Assembly: GCA_020746105.1 (NCBI GenBank)
Contig: CM036618.1
Coordinates: forward strand, 91,940,122-92,004,121
Direction of reading: 5' to 3'
Length of the DNA: 64,000 nucleotides
Source of the DNA: Trogon surrucura
Taxonomy: Eukaryota; Chordata; Aves; Trogoniformes; Trogonidae
The notes beneath the pieces were generated by a model, which was not told the origin of the DNA, ran no database searches, and saw only the letters and a program-made list of their open reading frames with translations. A program made the position numbers and the translations under genes. Of the stretch, positions 38,448 through 51,891 are shown piece by piece (within the stretch, counting starts at the first letter, position 1; the number at the start of each line of letters is the position of its first letter).

Positions 38448-39759
38448 CAAGTGCTCCCACCCGTTAGTGCAGCGTTTGAGCGCCTGCTGCGTAACGTCAC
38501 TGCCTGTATTCACATCTCTTTTGGATATCGTGGGATCTTTGGATTTGTGCCCTTTCAAGCATTCTGCTTGAGGCAAAATTTCAGACTTGCTGATAAGGTT
38601 TTATTATTTCCATGAAGTTTAACCAGTGAAAGAGATGCCAGTTGTGAATGTTACTCTTACCATGGTGGGGTGACTTGGTTTTTTTGTGTGGTTGGTTTTT
38701 AAGAGGAGAGGTTTGCAATTGTTTTCTAAAAGCAGTTGAACCCTATGGTGTTTTGCTGGCAATGCCTTCAGCTGAGTGATCAGTGTGATCCAGCATGTGG
38801 AGACTTGGGGAGCTGGGCCAAGGAACCTTGAAAGGAGATGACAGATTAGTTTCTTAAAGCTATAAATCTATATAATGCCTTTGTGTGTTTAGATATTTTC
38901 TGGACATTTTCTAAAACATTCATACTAGGAACTATTCTGCACATTGCAAATGGGTTTTTTCATACGGGTCTACTTCCTCATGAAAGTATTGGAAAGGCAG
39001 TGAACACAACCAGGATATGTTGTCACACACTGCCTGTGCGTGTTTTGGATCACTGCACCTACATTCACCTTCCAAGACATAAATCCATATCCAAAGCCAT
39101 ATCCTCCCTGATGCTGCTTCTTGCTGTAATGACTTTTCTACAACAAGGTTCTGCATCACTGAGAATCATCACTGAGGCCCCTACAGTAGCCCTCACAACT
39201 TGTTTTCCACATGAGCGTGACTCGTTTGCATAATTTGTTGGACGCAGTGGGGGAAAGTTACTCATGTGTGCAAAGGTTTATCAGAGTGGATCCCAGCATG
39301 ATATTAAGAGTCATGTCCCTGAAAAAGTAGTAACTCTTCAAACCTACCTGAGAGTAATGTTATCATATGTGAAGTGTGCCTTTCTGCAAGCTTAAGTGCA
39401 TTTAGCCTTTGAGAATATTTCAAACCTTATTCTGAAAAATAATTAAAAGGAAAAAGTAAAGATTTAAGAGGAAGATATCTGAAATAATATTAGACATTTT
39501 AAACATATAAACATCCTCACTGCAGTCATGCATCTATTTGACAGAGGCTTAAAAATAACTTTGTCTTTAATGCTTGGCAAAATCGTGTATGTGTGAGTGC
39601 ATGTATGTGTGTAGTTTTGTGCCTTTTAAAGGCAAATGATGCTAACATGTCTTTATAATTTACAGTCCTGTTTGCAATTGATACCATCAATGATCTCAGC
39701 ACAACTCTGGAAATGGTGTTTAATTGTGGCAGAATGAGGGCATGGATATAAAACTGTTT

Positions 39760-40060
39760 TAGAATCATAGAATTGTTATGGTTGGAAAAGACCTTTAAGA
39801 ACATCAAGTCCAACCGTTACCTAACTCTGCCATTCTCACTTTTAAACCATGACCCTGAGCACCATGTCTAGACGGCTTTTAAATACATCCAAGGATGGCA
39901 ACTCAACCACTTCCCTGGGCAGCCTATTTCAGTCTTTGATAATCCTTTCAGTGTAGAAGTTTTTCCTAACATCTAATTAAACCTCTCCCGGTGTTACCTG
40001 AGGCCATTTTCTATTGGTTGTAACTTGTGAGAAGAGACCAACCCCCACCTCGCTACAACG
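39760..40060 (-). mobile_element. CR1 LINE, 3' fragment
   Basis: The plus strand reads AGAATCATAGAATTGTTATG, then GGTTGGAAAAGACCTTTAAG, then the reverse complement of the CR1 ORF2 end (CCACTTCCCTGGGCAGCCT), stopping near GAGAAGAGACCAACCCCC. This is the older CR1 type with AAAAGACC rather than AAGGGACC. Confidence 0.92.
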
Positions 40061-43000
40061 TCCCAAGCAGGCCCTGCCAAAAGGACTGTGATTTACAGTA
40101 ATGTCTGGTAAGATGTCAGCCTGCTCCCTGCTGACATGGCAGAGCTCACATCCAGGCAGCTCAGTGCTTTCCTCCCACAAACAACATTGGACCTGTCAAC
40201 TGCCTATTGGGCACAGTCCCTGGCCCATCCTCTTTTCCAGACTTGGAACTTTGCCCACGTAACGCTTGAAAGAGTTAGCTGGCCTGAGGCAAAACCATGC
40301 CAGAGGCTATGCTACCGCTTCAGTAAGATGGGTGACTGTGGTGGGCCTGTGCTTAAACACTATTAGTTTGACCAGTCTAGACATAGCTGAAGATTACAGT
40401 TCCTCCTTCAGGAAAACCACAGCCCGAGGACTGCCAAATAGGGAGAGGAATAAGAACATCAGTTTTTAGCACGTTCATTTTATGTACAAGTTACTGTGTT
40501 TTTCCATGAGCGGGTACAGGAGATGTGAGGTAAGGCTGTGTAAAAGGCAAAGGGCTTTGCAGGTGACCTTAGAGCCATTGGTTTTGGATGTAGTTACACA
40601 TATGGAAGATGTCCCAGTGGCGACCTTGGGGAGCTGACAAAGAGAAGCTTGTTGCCTTGGCAGAACAAATAAGCCACAGATGGAAGAAGTAGTAGATAAC
40701 AGCCGTCTTGACAAGAAAACATAAAAGAGGACAAGGCTGAATTAAGCCAGTCTTGAAGGTCCTTAGTCTCTAAATGACTGATAAGGGAGAATAATTAAAC
40801 AGGAAAGGGTAAAGAGATGGGAACCATAAAGTAATCAAAGTAACTAGTGAGCAGTAACCACTAAAATTAATGACTTTCTTCTGCCCCAGAACAAGAATTT
40901 TAATCTTCTGCTTTCATTTAGTCAGCTCCTATCTCCACCTTAATGTTATTTTTATATATTACACTTTCCTGTGAATATAGCAGATGGTGAATATAGCAGA
41001 TGGAACTTCTATATGAAGTCACAGAAGCCTCTCACAGCTGTGCAGAACAAATACTAATGCCCAGAATATCTTTAGAGAAATATAACCCTAAAAGGGTTTA
41101 ATTTGTAGGAAGAAATAGAAATCTGAAATTTATGTGTGCCTGCAGTCCCCCATGTGCTATATTCCAGCTACAGATGACAGCACTGGGGGGGCAGCCAGGC
41201 CATAGCAGTTGTCTTCTCAGAGAACCTGTAAATTCAACAGCAGCTTGACCCATCCTGTGGCTGTAGCTGTTGTTTTCTGTAAACCATTTTTTTTATGGAT
41301 CCCTGGTCACGGAGAGGGACCTTATTGTGCTAGGCATGCTGCCACCATTTCAGTCAGTCTGTGCATGTCCGTACACAGAAAGAAGGTAAGAGATCTGCAA
41401 TATCTGACCCTCTGGAATCTTTCCCTTGCCATCAGCATAAGAACTGACTGAGCTGTGTGAAAGGTGTTGGGAAATAAACCCCAGCCCCTACTCTCGGCTG
41501 CGTCTAGCAGGGCACTTTCAACACCATTTGGAAAATTTCATTTTAACTGACCTTCAGGCACAACTTATTTTTGTGCTCTGGGTATTTTTAAGAGGAGCCC
41601 AAAGGAACTCCTAAATATCTTACTGTTGAGAGTGGAGGAGGACACATGTTGTTGCTGTTTCCAATAGCTCAGAAGGGTCTGGAAAGTCGCTGTGTGGAGT
41701 TTTCAACTTTAAAGAGAATTTCTAAATGTAGAAAGCCTAAGTCCATACGTAATCTTTGTTGCCAAAAAGACTGAGTGAGGGAAAGAGGTTTGTTTGTAGA
41801 ACCTATCACGTCCAACCTCACGCGGTTGATTGCACAACGGTGAGAACTGTTCTACTTGAGCGTGCGGTGCACACATGCTTGCAGGGCTACGAGGGGTTTG
41901 CGCCCACACGTCAGGGCTGGACAGCTGTGTAGGGAGATAGAAAAGGGTTGTCCTCCTGCTCTAAGTATGGTGGTACTTGCAACTAAACTGGAGTGGAAAG
42001 AAAGACAAGCTGTAACCTGGGGGGTGCTACAGCAGGCTTCTGGTTAGACCAGGGTCCCTGCGTCTGAGCTGAGAATTGGCAGCTCTGGGCTGGAAGTGTG
42101 ACTGAGCAGCTCTTTCTTTGCCCTGGCTGTGCGCACCACAGCTCACCTGCCCTTGATCTCTCCTTCACTGGAACAGGGAGGCTGGGAAAGCTGCTCTTCA
42201 CCTCCGCCCAGACGGTGACTCTGGTGTTTCGGTGTGGCTGGCCATCCTTGCCACACATCAAAAGGACACACAGGCTCAAGAGTGCTGGATGTCTTCGACA
42301 GCCTGCTCCCAGTGGGGTTGTGCTTGGAGCAATTGCGTAAGGGAGGGCTACAAGGCTGAATAGTTTGAATAGTCTCCAAGTTTGCCTAGTTTCAAGCTAG
42401 TAAGCAAAAAGAATATACCCCGCAAGGCACCTTTTGGCCTGTTCCTTCCTGGGGAGCAAGGAGAGGAACTGAATTAGAGTTTTGTGCTGCGGGGTGTTTA
42501 AATGATGTTTCTCCTCTTAGTAGGATTGCAGGAGGTTAAGCTTCCTTGGAGAAAAAGCAGCAGAAGAATAAAGGAAAACTTGGACTGCTGTGTATAAAAG
42601 ATAACTGGTAGTGGCTACAGCCTAATTACTGCGTCTGCATGTCTAATTAACTTTTCCCCCCTTTTTTTCTGAAATGTTTTTGAGTAATCACTGCTGTTAC
42701 ATGTAAACAATCATTCTGTAAGGTGTGAAATTCCTATACTGCTGTGCTTATCATGATTCATAACCTTACACCCCAGGGGAAGGGTGTAGTCAACTTGGCA
42801 TAAGCAGTCCTGTGCCAAATGCAGTGTGGTTCATATTCAGAAATGTTATTTATACAGAGACATGGGGGGAGACATGACACAGGAATCAGTAGACCAAGGT
42901 AACATATGGGCTGGAATGTGCAGTATCAGGTATCTGCTTTGGAGCACTTCCCCCTAATTTGTGTTTCCCAGAATGCCTGACTTTTACAGATCATTTCTCT

Positions 43001-43273
43001 TCTCAGTGAATGTGTGCCCACATATAGCTATTTCCATTCCAGGCATAGCCCTTGTTTATGTCACTAACAGACCTCATCACATTTGGCTGTGTTATATGTA
43101 CCTAATAACTAAATCAGTGGAGGACCCTGGAATGTACAGTATTCAGATTTTGAAATCAGCTTCAATGTATGCTTCAATGTAGTTTAAAAAACAACGGAGG
43201 GACTTAGAGTAATGATACTTAGTTGCCTAAGAGTTTAGCTGGTGAGGGTTCTTAATGGTGTTAATTAGACATT
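40061..43273. other. Intergenic DNA between two CR1 fragments
   Basis: No gene was recognised. A 16-base unit (TGAATATAGCAGATGG) is duplicated head to tail at 40972-41003. Slightly richer in G+C around 41850-42350, but without clustered promoter motifs. Open frames there are short and mutually overlapping on both strands. Confidence 0.7.
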
Positions 43274-43405
43274 TAGAATCATAGAATCACAGAATTATTT
43301 ATGTTGGAAAAGACCCTTAAGATCATCAAGCCCAACACTAAAGCATGTCCCTAAGCACCATGTCCACACATCTTTTAAATACCTTCAGGGATGGTGAGTC
43401 AACCT
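43274..43405 (-). mobile_element. CR1 LINE, very short 3' fragment
   Basis: Starts with two tail units (AGAATCATAGAATCACAGAA) and continues GTTGGAAAAGACCCTTAAGA through CACCATGTCCACACATC. The match fades after TACCTTCAGGGATGGTGAGT. It resembles the copy at 39760 and probably belongs to the same subfamily. Confidence 0.9.
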
Positions 43406-43878
43406 CTGAGTTACAGATGAGGATTGGTTAGGGGACATATCAGTGAAATTCATCAAAGATACTAAAATAAGAAAAGAAAGATTGTCAGATCATTACCAAA
43501 TATCTTGATGAATGGTACGTAAACACTGCAGAGCGGTATGTATATATCATTCAAGAATCAGTAATTGTCTGGGATTCAAGAGACCCAGGTGAAAATCCCC
43601 AATCTAAACATCTTCATTAAATGCAAAATTGCATTTAATTGGAGTGATACCAGTCAGCTCTGCCCAGGACGTGGAAACTTGCTCCCAGGGCAGAGCATTA
43701 GGTGAGGCATTGAATAGTTATGGCATGCCAAGCTAGAAAAAATAAGCAGGTATTTCTTTCTTCGAAGGATATTCAATGTCTACCCCACATCAGTGTTTCT
43801 CCTAGCTTATCTGATATTCAGTTACCTCCTGCATTCTGTTGTTGCTCCAGTCACATAAAACTTGGGTGGAAAGAAGTG

Positions 43879-43915
43879 AAAATTAGATATAGGGGAATAA
43901 GCTGGATATAAAAAA

Positions 43916-43946
<31 letters not shown>

Positions 43947-44035
43947 AAATATATAAAATATATATAATAATATATATATATTATATATATATATATAAAA
44001 AAAATATAAAATTAGATATAGGGGAATAAGCTGGA
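43879..44035. repeat. AT low-complexity block between 28-base direct repeats
   Basis: The 28-base sequence AAAATTAGATATAGGGGAAT... (ending AAGCTGGA) occurs exactly at 43879-43906 and again at 44008-44035. Between them lies 101 bases composed almost only of A and T, mostly TA runs with AAAATA interruptions. The arrangement fits expansion of an AT-rich tract after a local duplication, or slippage and repair. Confidence 0.93.
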
Positions 44036-47000
44036 AATGGTTCCAGTGTCACAGACAGGAGGTAGCAAGCGGAATCAACTTTTAAGGTGCAGAGAGGAAG
44101 AATGTGGGGACTTTACTCAAGAAAGTGACGGGGGGGAAAAAGGAGCATTTAAACAAAACAGTAAAGGGAAAAAGTTGATTTAAGTGGGGCTTAAGAAGGG
44201 TAAAGAAAATATTACTCTAGAGAAGTATTGAACTGGCTACAACTAAGTGTACTGGCTACAACTAACTGGGAACAATGCAGACAAGGGACTAAACTGAGGA
44301 ACTTGTTTTGATCCATATCTGCATGACTGCAGCCCTTTACAAACCGTGCTTTCGTTGCAAAGATGGCATGAAAAAGTAAGAAAGGAGTAAGTGCAATCAC
44401 GAGAGGCATGAGAGAATGAATAAATCCTTCAAGCAATTGCTTTCCAGAGCAGCGCATGGATCTCTCTCCGTACCAATGTGCATACTTCACACACGGGACT
44501 GCGACCACCTTCACCCTCACTATTTCTGAGGGTTTTGAGCCAGAGCCCAGGGAAGCTTATGGTTGTTGGCCACTTGGTTTGAGGTGAACTTGTGTGGTTG
44601 TTTTTCTAAAATCTGTAGCCTGCTTCTTGAAGCAAACCTGAAAAATTTAAACCGGTATAAATCCACACCAACAGACCACCAAGGACGAAAGCTGCTGAGC
44701 CCTTACTTTTTCATCCTGTTGACACTGGGAAGCCAAAAGATTCAATTCTTTGATCTCAGCCAAAGTCTGTACATTATTTTTGTGAATGCTGGTGCAATCA
44801 CAATAGCAAAAGATTTCTAGGGTGTTGAGGTTATTTCTTTGTGTGTAGTGTGCGAAATTCAGAATTTCTGATAAGCAGATTATTACAGTTTTGTAACCTG
44901 CTTTAGTGTTTGAAGAGTGCCTACTGTCAAGAACACAGAGGAACTTTTGTGACTAAATTTCCTTCTCTCCCAGATAGAGTGAGAACACCAATAAGCAAAA
45001 AGTATACACACAACCCACAATTAGAAGTAAAATCATTAAGGATTTTTTTATGCCTCATTTCTGAGTTGACCAGTTATGAGATGTCATAATAGACTCCATT
45101 TTTTTAGCTGTATTTTCAAAATTCACTCTCTGATGATAAATCTTGTTTCAGATGTTTTGGCATGGAAAACCACTGCTGAAAGTTTAGGACACAGAATACT
45201 GCTGAAAAGAAAATTCTGCATGGCTTTTTAGCCCTTTTTTTCCCCCCCCTCCATGTTCTCCTAAACATTTGCTTGCTAAAAAACAGGCATCACTTGTTGG
45301 CAAAGTAGGCAAGTAGTTTAAATTGTTTGTTCTTTGTTGTTCTCAGTAGACTTGTGTCATGGTTTGTTTGTGAAAGCATTCACTCAGCTCCCATGTTGTG
45401 TGCTCCGTAGGTTGCTATCTGTCTTCCTATTTATGGCATTGAGACTGTGTTTTTTTTGAGTTAGGTACACAATTTATAGTTTAATAAAGAGAAGCACTTA
45501 ATGAAAAGGGAAGAAAAAAATCCAGACTTGCACGTGCCTACAGTACAGTGCTTTTCTTCAAAGGTCCTGGAATAGCCATTTTGTTAAACAAGTAATTTTG
45601 TGGTGGCAGAACTAATGAAGCCTGGTTTCCTATGGTTTTTTGTCTCATGGGTGATTGACTTTCACTATCTAAGAGGATGTGAGCCCCAGGCAAAGCTTTT
45701 CCCATCATTGGGTGTTTATATAAGGGCTTTCTCCCATGAGGATTCTCTCATATCTTGAACTCACAACTGCAAATTTTCTCAGAGCCAGGACTCTGATAGC
45801 ATCTCTACCCATCTGTCTATTTTCAGGGGGAAAACGAAGAGGAATTCAGCTATCTTTCACAATTCTACCAGTGTTAGAAGCTGGTTGGAAATATCATCAA
45901 GAAATTTTTGGAATGAATACATAGGTGAACACAAAATGAGTGACCACACAGGCTCCAGTTTTGTAGGAAACTCTGCTGAAAATACTGAAAATAATCTGGG
46001 CATTTCAGGATGCAGTACTGCAGTGAATGTCAGAGATACTTTGTGTGCTTGAAAACCCTGGTTCAAACTTCTTCCCAAAACAGAAAGCAGATTTGATGGT
46101 TTATTTCCTGATTTCTCAATGTTATGTGCACAACAGCAGACGTGTAATATATTTCCAAAATGGTTCTTTTGTTCTTTCTTTTTGTGAGTCCACAACTACT
46201 ATCAGCTCTTGATTAGCTATGCTGTTAGATCTAGACTACATAGATTTGCGCTTTGGAACAGAAGATTTCCCTTTGTGCCCTCCTATAAAAGCCTCCAGTG
46301 GTAAACGTTAAGCCTAACTTCTTAGTTTTCACAACTGCACACTCGTGCATAATTGTGCGGGTAATTATCCAGTCAAATGCAAAATATTCACCACGTTTTT
46401 CGTGCGAATGCTGTTCTTCAGTGCAGTCTGCTGAAACAACTTCTAGCACTTTGTGTATTGGATAGTAAAAGCAAAGTCATAAAGAGATAGTCCTAGCTCA
46501 GCCAGGATATAGCAATGCCTGTATTAAAGTCAGTGAAGTAAAACTCCAATGTGTATCCTTTGATGCTCTGCCTCAGTGACGCAATACGAACGTACATTTC
46601 AATAGTGCTTTTATAGGGCTTGAACTCTTGGCTATATTGAAATGCAGTTTTTCATCCTTGATGTTTCCAGGACATGTTGAGAGCATAATATCTGTGCTTT
46701 TCATAGATCCCAGAGAGACCTCCCTCTAAATTTTATTTTGTCCACTCACAGCAAGCCCTGCCTTGTTTGGGTGCTCGGGAACTCTTTTGAATTAGTCATC
46801 ATCAGTGAGGTAAGAAGTGGAGTTTGAGTTAGCTGTCTGTATTTTAATTAAAGCAAAAACTCTGAATTCTCACTAGACAAGTTCTTAGGTTAGGACCTTC
46901 TTTCTTCTGCTTAGAGCCTGAACTGCTGGAAATTTCCTGACTTCTTTCAAACGACCTGTATTTTTGTGAGAAGGTCCCACACAGAACTACTGGAGATATA

Positions 47001-50000
47001 AGCTAGTAATATCTGGAGCTTTTCAGTCATGTGTGTCACTGTAGGAATCTAGACAGGACAGATCAAATTTTGAACTTCTGTCGTGGATTGTGCTGTCTTA
47101 CTGGAGTAGGTAGAGACAGAGAAATACTTGTGCTACTCTTCCTACTTCCAATGCCTAGAACCACAGCTCTTCAGCAGCCAGAGGATGAACACATCTGATA
47201 TTTTACTTGCTTCTCTCACGGGCTTCATCAGACAGAGAGGCATGCAAGCAACAAAATAATAGCTTTACATACTCTTCTGCAAAAGGGGAGAAATAGCTGG
47301 AAACTATGGTGGGGAAAGATGAGAAACTACAGATAGAAGAACTCAGTTCTGAAATATTTTGAAATGATCCTTTTTTTACTTATGGCCTTCTCGGTGGCAC
47401 CCATTACATATCATGATGACAGCACAGGAACTGAGATGTGAACTCCAAACAAACAGTAGGGAGGAAGAAGATGTGCTTACATCTGTTTTAAAGGAAAGCA
47501 GTGTAAACATCACACTGAAATCTTCCCACTGAATTTTCTTAACAGCAGTAAAGAGTAAGCCTGTGTAAGTAATACTGCCCAACAACAGCTTTTATTTTAA
47601 AATGATCCCATATTCCTAAAGCTGTGTGCTGTTGTCATGTACTGGTAAACCATCTTCAGTGTGTACTCAGGGTTTTTTAAAATTTTTTTCCCCCACTAAC
47701 AAACCACACTGAGGGCTAAGGGAGATTAAGATGAGGTTGTCATTTCATTCGAAGCTCTGGAATCCAGCCCACTGGAACTCGTATCTTTTGAAGCTCTAAT
47801 AATTAACATGCCTGCATTCCTTAAACTGCAGCACTCAACAGAATGTGCTTCCTGCAGAGCTCAGTGAGGGTGAGGACATTGTCTGGCCAGCAGGAAAAAA
47901 AAAAGATGGTGACTCTTTCTGTAAGGATTCTTGCTGTCTTTGTGTTGGTCGGAAGATTCACCTGAGCTGAAGGTGGCCAGAAGGCTCTTTGCACATACAG
48001 GAGGTATATAGGATGTGGCTCTCTCTTTAGTCCTCTTTTTTAACTTATCTAAGAAGCAGGCTCTTTCCCACTCCAGGGCTCTGATTGTTGTAGAGATGCT
48101 CTTGTTTCTTGTTAATCCAAATTTGGAAGCCGATAAAAGAGAATTCTGTTGACCAAAAAAACCACCACTGTAACTTCTAACAACTGGTGTGAGGATACGA
48201 CTTCTTTTCCCAGACCTCTTTCTCCCTCGTGTGAAAGGAGGCCAAGTGAGGCCCTATCAGTGACTAGAAGATTTTCTTCTCTCAATCAGCTCCCAGATAA
48301 GCAGCAATTACTTGGAAATGGCAAAAGGAAGTGAACATCAGTAGATAAGGCTTCTTGAAAAATGTAGCCTGACATAAGTACCCAAGATCTTCCTCTGAGG
48401 TGCCAAGGAACCCATTTGGCTTGTCAGTGTAGCTCAGTCCTTGCTGACCTTCACTCACATGTGATGTCTTAGGGTCTATAGTGTGACCATGACACACAGT
48501 TTATCTCATTCAGAATTTCCTCAAGCTATGAGCTCAGGAAAGGTATGAAGTCCACTCCCTGTCCCAGAGAAGGATCAGTTAAACCAACATGACTCGTCAA
48601 AGAGATTTGTCTGATCTGTTCTTAAATACCACCCCTAATGACCTCTCCAGACAAACTAGCCAGTGTGTTTTGTGTTGGTTTTCTTTTTCTTCTTTGTTAC
48701 AGGGCTTTTTTTTTCCCAAATTTCTCATACTGCAAATCAAGCATATTAGTATATCCTGTCCACACTGGACCTGGGAAAAAAGTTTTTCTTCTTCCCTTTT
48801 CACAGCTTTACATGCTGAAGATTGTTATCAAGTCTCTTCTCTATCCTTTTCTCTGAACAAGTCCCCTTTATTCAGTCTTTCCTTCTACGTCAAGTTTTCT
48901 GGACCTCAGATTAGTTTCCATTGCTCTCCTCAGGGCTATCTCCATTTGGCTCCATCCATGAAGTGTAGAGTCCAAATGGGGCAGAGCGCTTCGGCTGAAC
49001 TCTTTCCCATGCTGTGAAGGGAAAAGCATCTAGCCTTTCTATATGTTTCGCAATCTCACCGGTGTTTGCTATTCCAGTACAGAGGCCAACAACTATTCCT
49101 CAATTTAAGAAAAAGCAGCAATTTCTAGCCTATAGCCAAAGCAAAGCAGGTACTCAAACACCACGTTTTGGTACACCCATGGACTGGTGGCTGAATCCAC
49201 AGAGGGCGCTTATTTAGCTCCCCTTCTTTCTTTCCTCTCTAATTAGAAGGGGTGACAAGGTGTGGCTTGCCAAGGCAGACTGCCAACAGCTAGAATTTCC
49301 TATACAGCTGTAGAAATAAAGAACAATTGAGCATGCCTGGTCCCCACCACACCCTTTCCCTGGCTCTGCTTTGCCCTTTCTAGTTGGAAGTACCCTGCTC
49401 TGCCATCTGCACGTGCAGGGAGGCACACAGGGTTGCAGGGTACAATCCCTGATCCCTGTCTCTTCTCATGCCCACATTTTTTGTTGTTGATGTTTGCATT
49501 TTTTGGTTGGTTGGTGATTTTTCTGAGGCAGACAGATTCTGTAGGGTCAGACCTAGAGCGTGTTTCGTGCTGCATGGCTGAGGCCCACCTTCTTTGGTAT
49601 GCTGGACTTTTTTCTCGTCTTTTAGGGAGATAAAAGCTTCTAGGTTGGCTGTTTTTATTTCACTCTCAGGTAACAGCAAAGGTAAGTTCAGAAGGACGGG
49701 GTGGCACATCCCGTCTGACACAAAGCTTGAGCTCTGCTTTCTCACCCTTTCTTATTTAACAGAATCAATACTTTGCGTTAGTGATGTCCCTGGCAGAGGA
49801 AGGGAACAGGCAGTCCTGAAAACTACTTTAAAAACACCTCAGAGTTTTATTGTGACCAAGTTGGAAGCTGCGAATGCAGGGGCTCAGTCTTTTCAGATGC
49901 TGAGAGCACTCAGCTGCCTGGAGGTCAACAGAAGTTAAAGTCACTAAACATTTCCTAGGAGGCTCTTACCACCCAGTAGGACAAGAACCAACTGAAATCA

Positions 50001-51891
50001 GTAAGTGACTGGCCTGGTTGCCTGCTTGTATTAAAACCAGTTGTATGAAACTGCCCCAAAGAATAGCAGAAACTAAGAATTTAATCTGAAAAGCACAGGG
50101 GAGGGGGAAACGTGTCGTTACACTTGGGTGTGTGCTTAGGGAGAGTGAATAGGATCAGAAATGATTTTTTTTTTTCTGCTACTAAGGGTCGAGGTTTTTT
50201 ATCGCCCAGATATATATGTTACAGAATAACATACATGCCAAATCTAATGGAGCAGGCATTCCTAGCTGTGCAGAGAAAGGCAAGGTGTGTTTTTTTTCCT
50301 CCTTCATACAGTAGGAAAAGTGTAGTTTTTTCCAACCTTGCATAACTTAAGTAACAGCTGGATGTATTTACTTCCAACTTTTCAATAAAAGCTACCTTTC
50401 AGATGAGAATAAGCATGAAAAATTTAAAGAGAATTTTCATACAACACAGAGAAAATGTTGGGGTTCTCAGCATGAACTAATTCTACTCTTGATAGACCAT
50501 GCTTTCCCAAGAAAAAGCTAAAGATGCCTGAGGCTAGTATTCAGTATGATTACTATTCTGCATTGCAAGAAGCCTATGTTATCCTGTCAGGATTGTCTCC
50601 CCACAAAGGGAGAGTAAAAGAAAGGTACACTGTGTCGAGCAGAGGGTTTAGTGCAGTCATGAAAGGGAAGGCTGGAGAAACAGTAACAGCACATTTTCAC
50701 CCAGTATGAGCGTGTGCTCAGCTATTGCACCTTCAAGGACTTGTTATGTCCTGAATCTGTGTCCAGTTAAGTCAACGGCAACATTTCTGAAGTAACAAAC
50801 TGGTTTGTCATAGGACCAGGCTCTTTACATTTTCAAAAACTATAAATAAGTAAAATCTTCACACCTGAACCACCGCATGCTTATTTACCATAGAAGATTA
50901 TCTTTAAAGTTCCTTAGCAATAAGCCCTAGTCTTTCTCAGAATCACAAAAGCTGTAGCTTTGCTACACGTAGTGCTTTGCAATGCCAGAGATATGACTCC
51001 TATGTCATCTTAACTAGTTAAAAACACGGGGAAAGTGATTAACTGATCGATTTTTCTAACATTTTGAGTGTCCGTGCCATGGGTGCTGAGGCTTTAATTC
51101 CATAGCAGTTGGTTGCAAATATCTAGTGATTTGTGACAGAAATATGCCATCATAAACTCACACCGTACGCTTCATTTAGGTACCTAATGGCAGTCTGTAG
51201 TACCATACACAGCCTTTGCAAAACAGCTTTTATAACTAGTCTTTGTTTTAATGAAAACCAGAATTCTTTCAGGAATTGAACAATAAAATAGTTAGGGCTT
51301 TGTTTTTCTAGCTGAACTTCCAGTGACAAAATATTTAAGGCATATAGTACAATTGGTTTTCATCAGAGAGATGGGATGGATGATGTCAGGGTATAAAAAG
51401 TACATTATTCTATATACATACAAATTTGTATGATGTAAGTAAATATTTTTTAAAAAATATATTGGGAGATTTTTCTGTCAAAACAAACTTTTTTTTTTTC
51501 CTATGTGTTTATGGAATCTAAGAATCTGATCTTTCTGCGTTTGTATTTTAAATCGCTGTGGCTTGAACTTGATTTTCTCTTTCCATAGGACTGTCCAAAT
51601 TGGTTAGCTATTAGAGTCATATTTTAAAGTTTATTTTCAATTTTTCTTGCAATTTATCTAGTATTTATCAGTTTCAAGGAAAAAATCTGATATGCAGCCT
51701 GGGTAATTTTTCAATTCAGTGGTTTTTTAGGGACTTTTTTCCCCTTATAGATACAGCATAGTTCTGTATTGCTTAGCTTGCAGATGAGAACTTCACTTAC
51801 GAAAAAACAAGGTAGAAACACAGAACTTCAAGAGCAAACCAAAGCTATAACAATGTAATGAAATAACACAAATATTATTGTGATGAAATTC
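44036..51891. other. Intergenic DNA, no gene or repeat family identified
   Basis: Nearly 8 kb in which I see no CR1 copy and no exon with a recognisable protein match. A 14-base direct repeat (ACTGGCTACAACTA) occurs at about 44231 and 44250. The 142-codon frame at 48589-49017 and the overlapping frames at 49380-49938 have no domain signature. Confidence 0.7.

Larger units (their letters stand above)
34414..39759. other. Intergenic DNA with inverted-repeat structures
   Basis: No gene was recognised. It contains the 41-base inverted repeat (34873-35381), two hairpins (37526-37552 and 37572-37629) and a 40-base tandem duplication (38368-38447), each listed separately. The open frame at 36792-37160 (minus) and that at 38883-39233 (plus) show no family motif. 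Confidence 0.7.

Noticed and set aside
48589..49745. Cluster of 100-140 codon open frames on both strands
   Set aside because: They overlap each other in several frames, have no domains, and are expected where stop codons are locally sparse.
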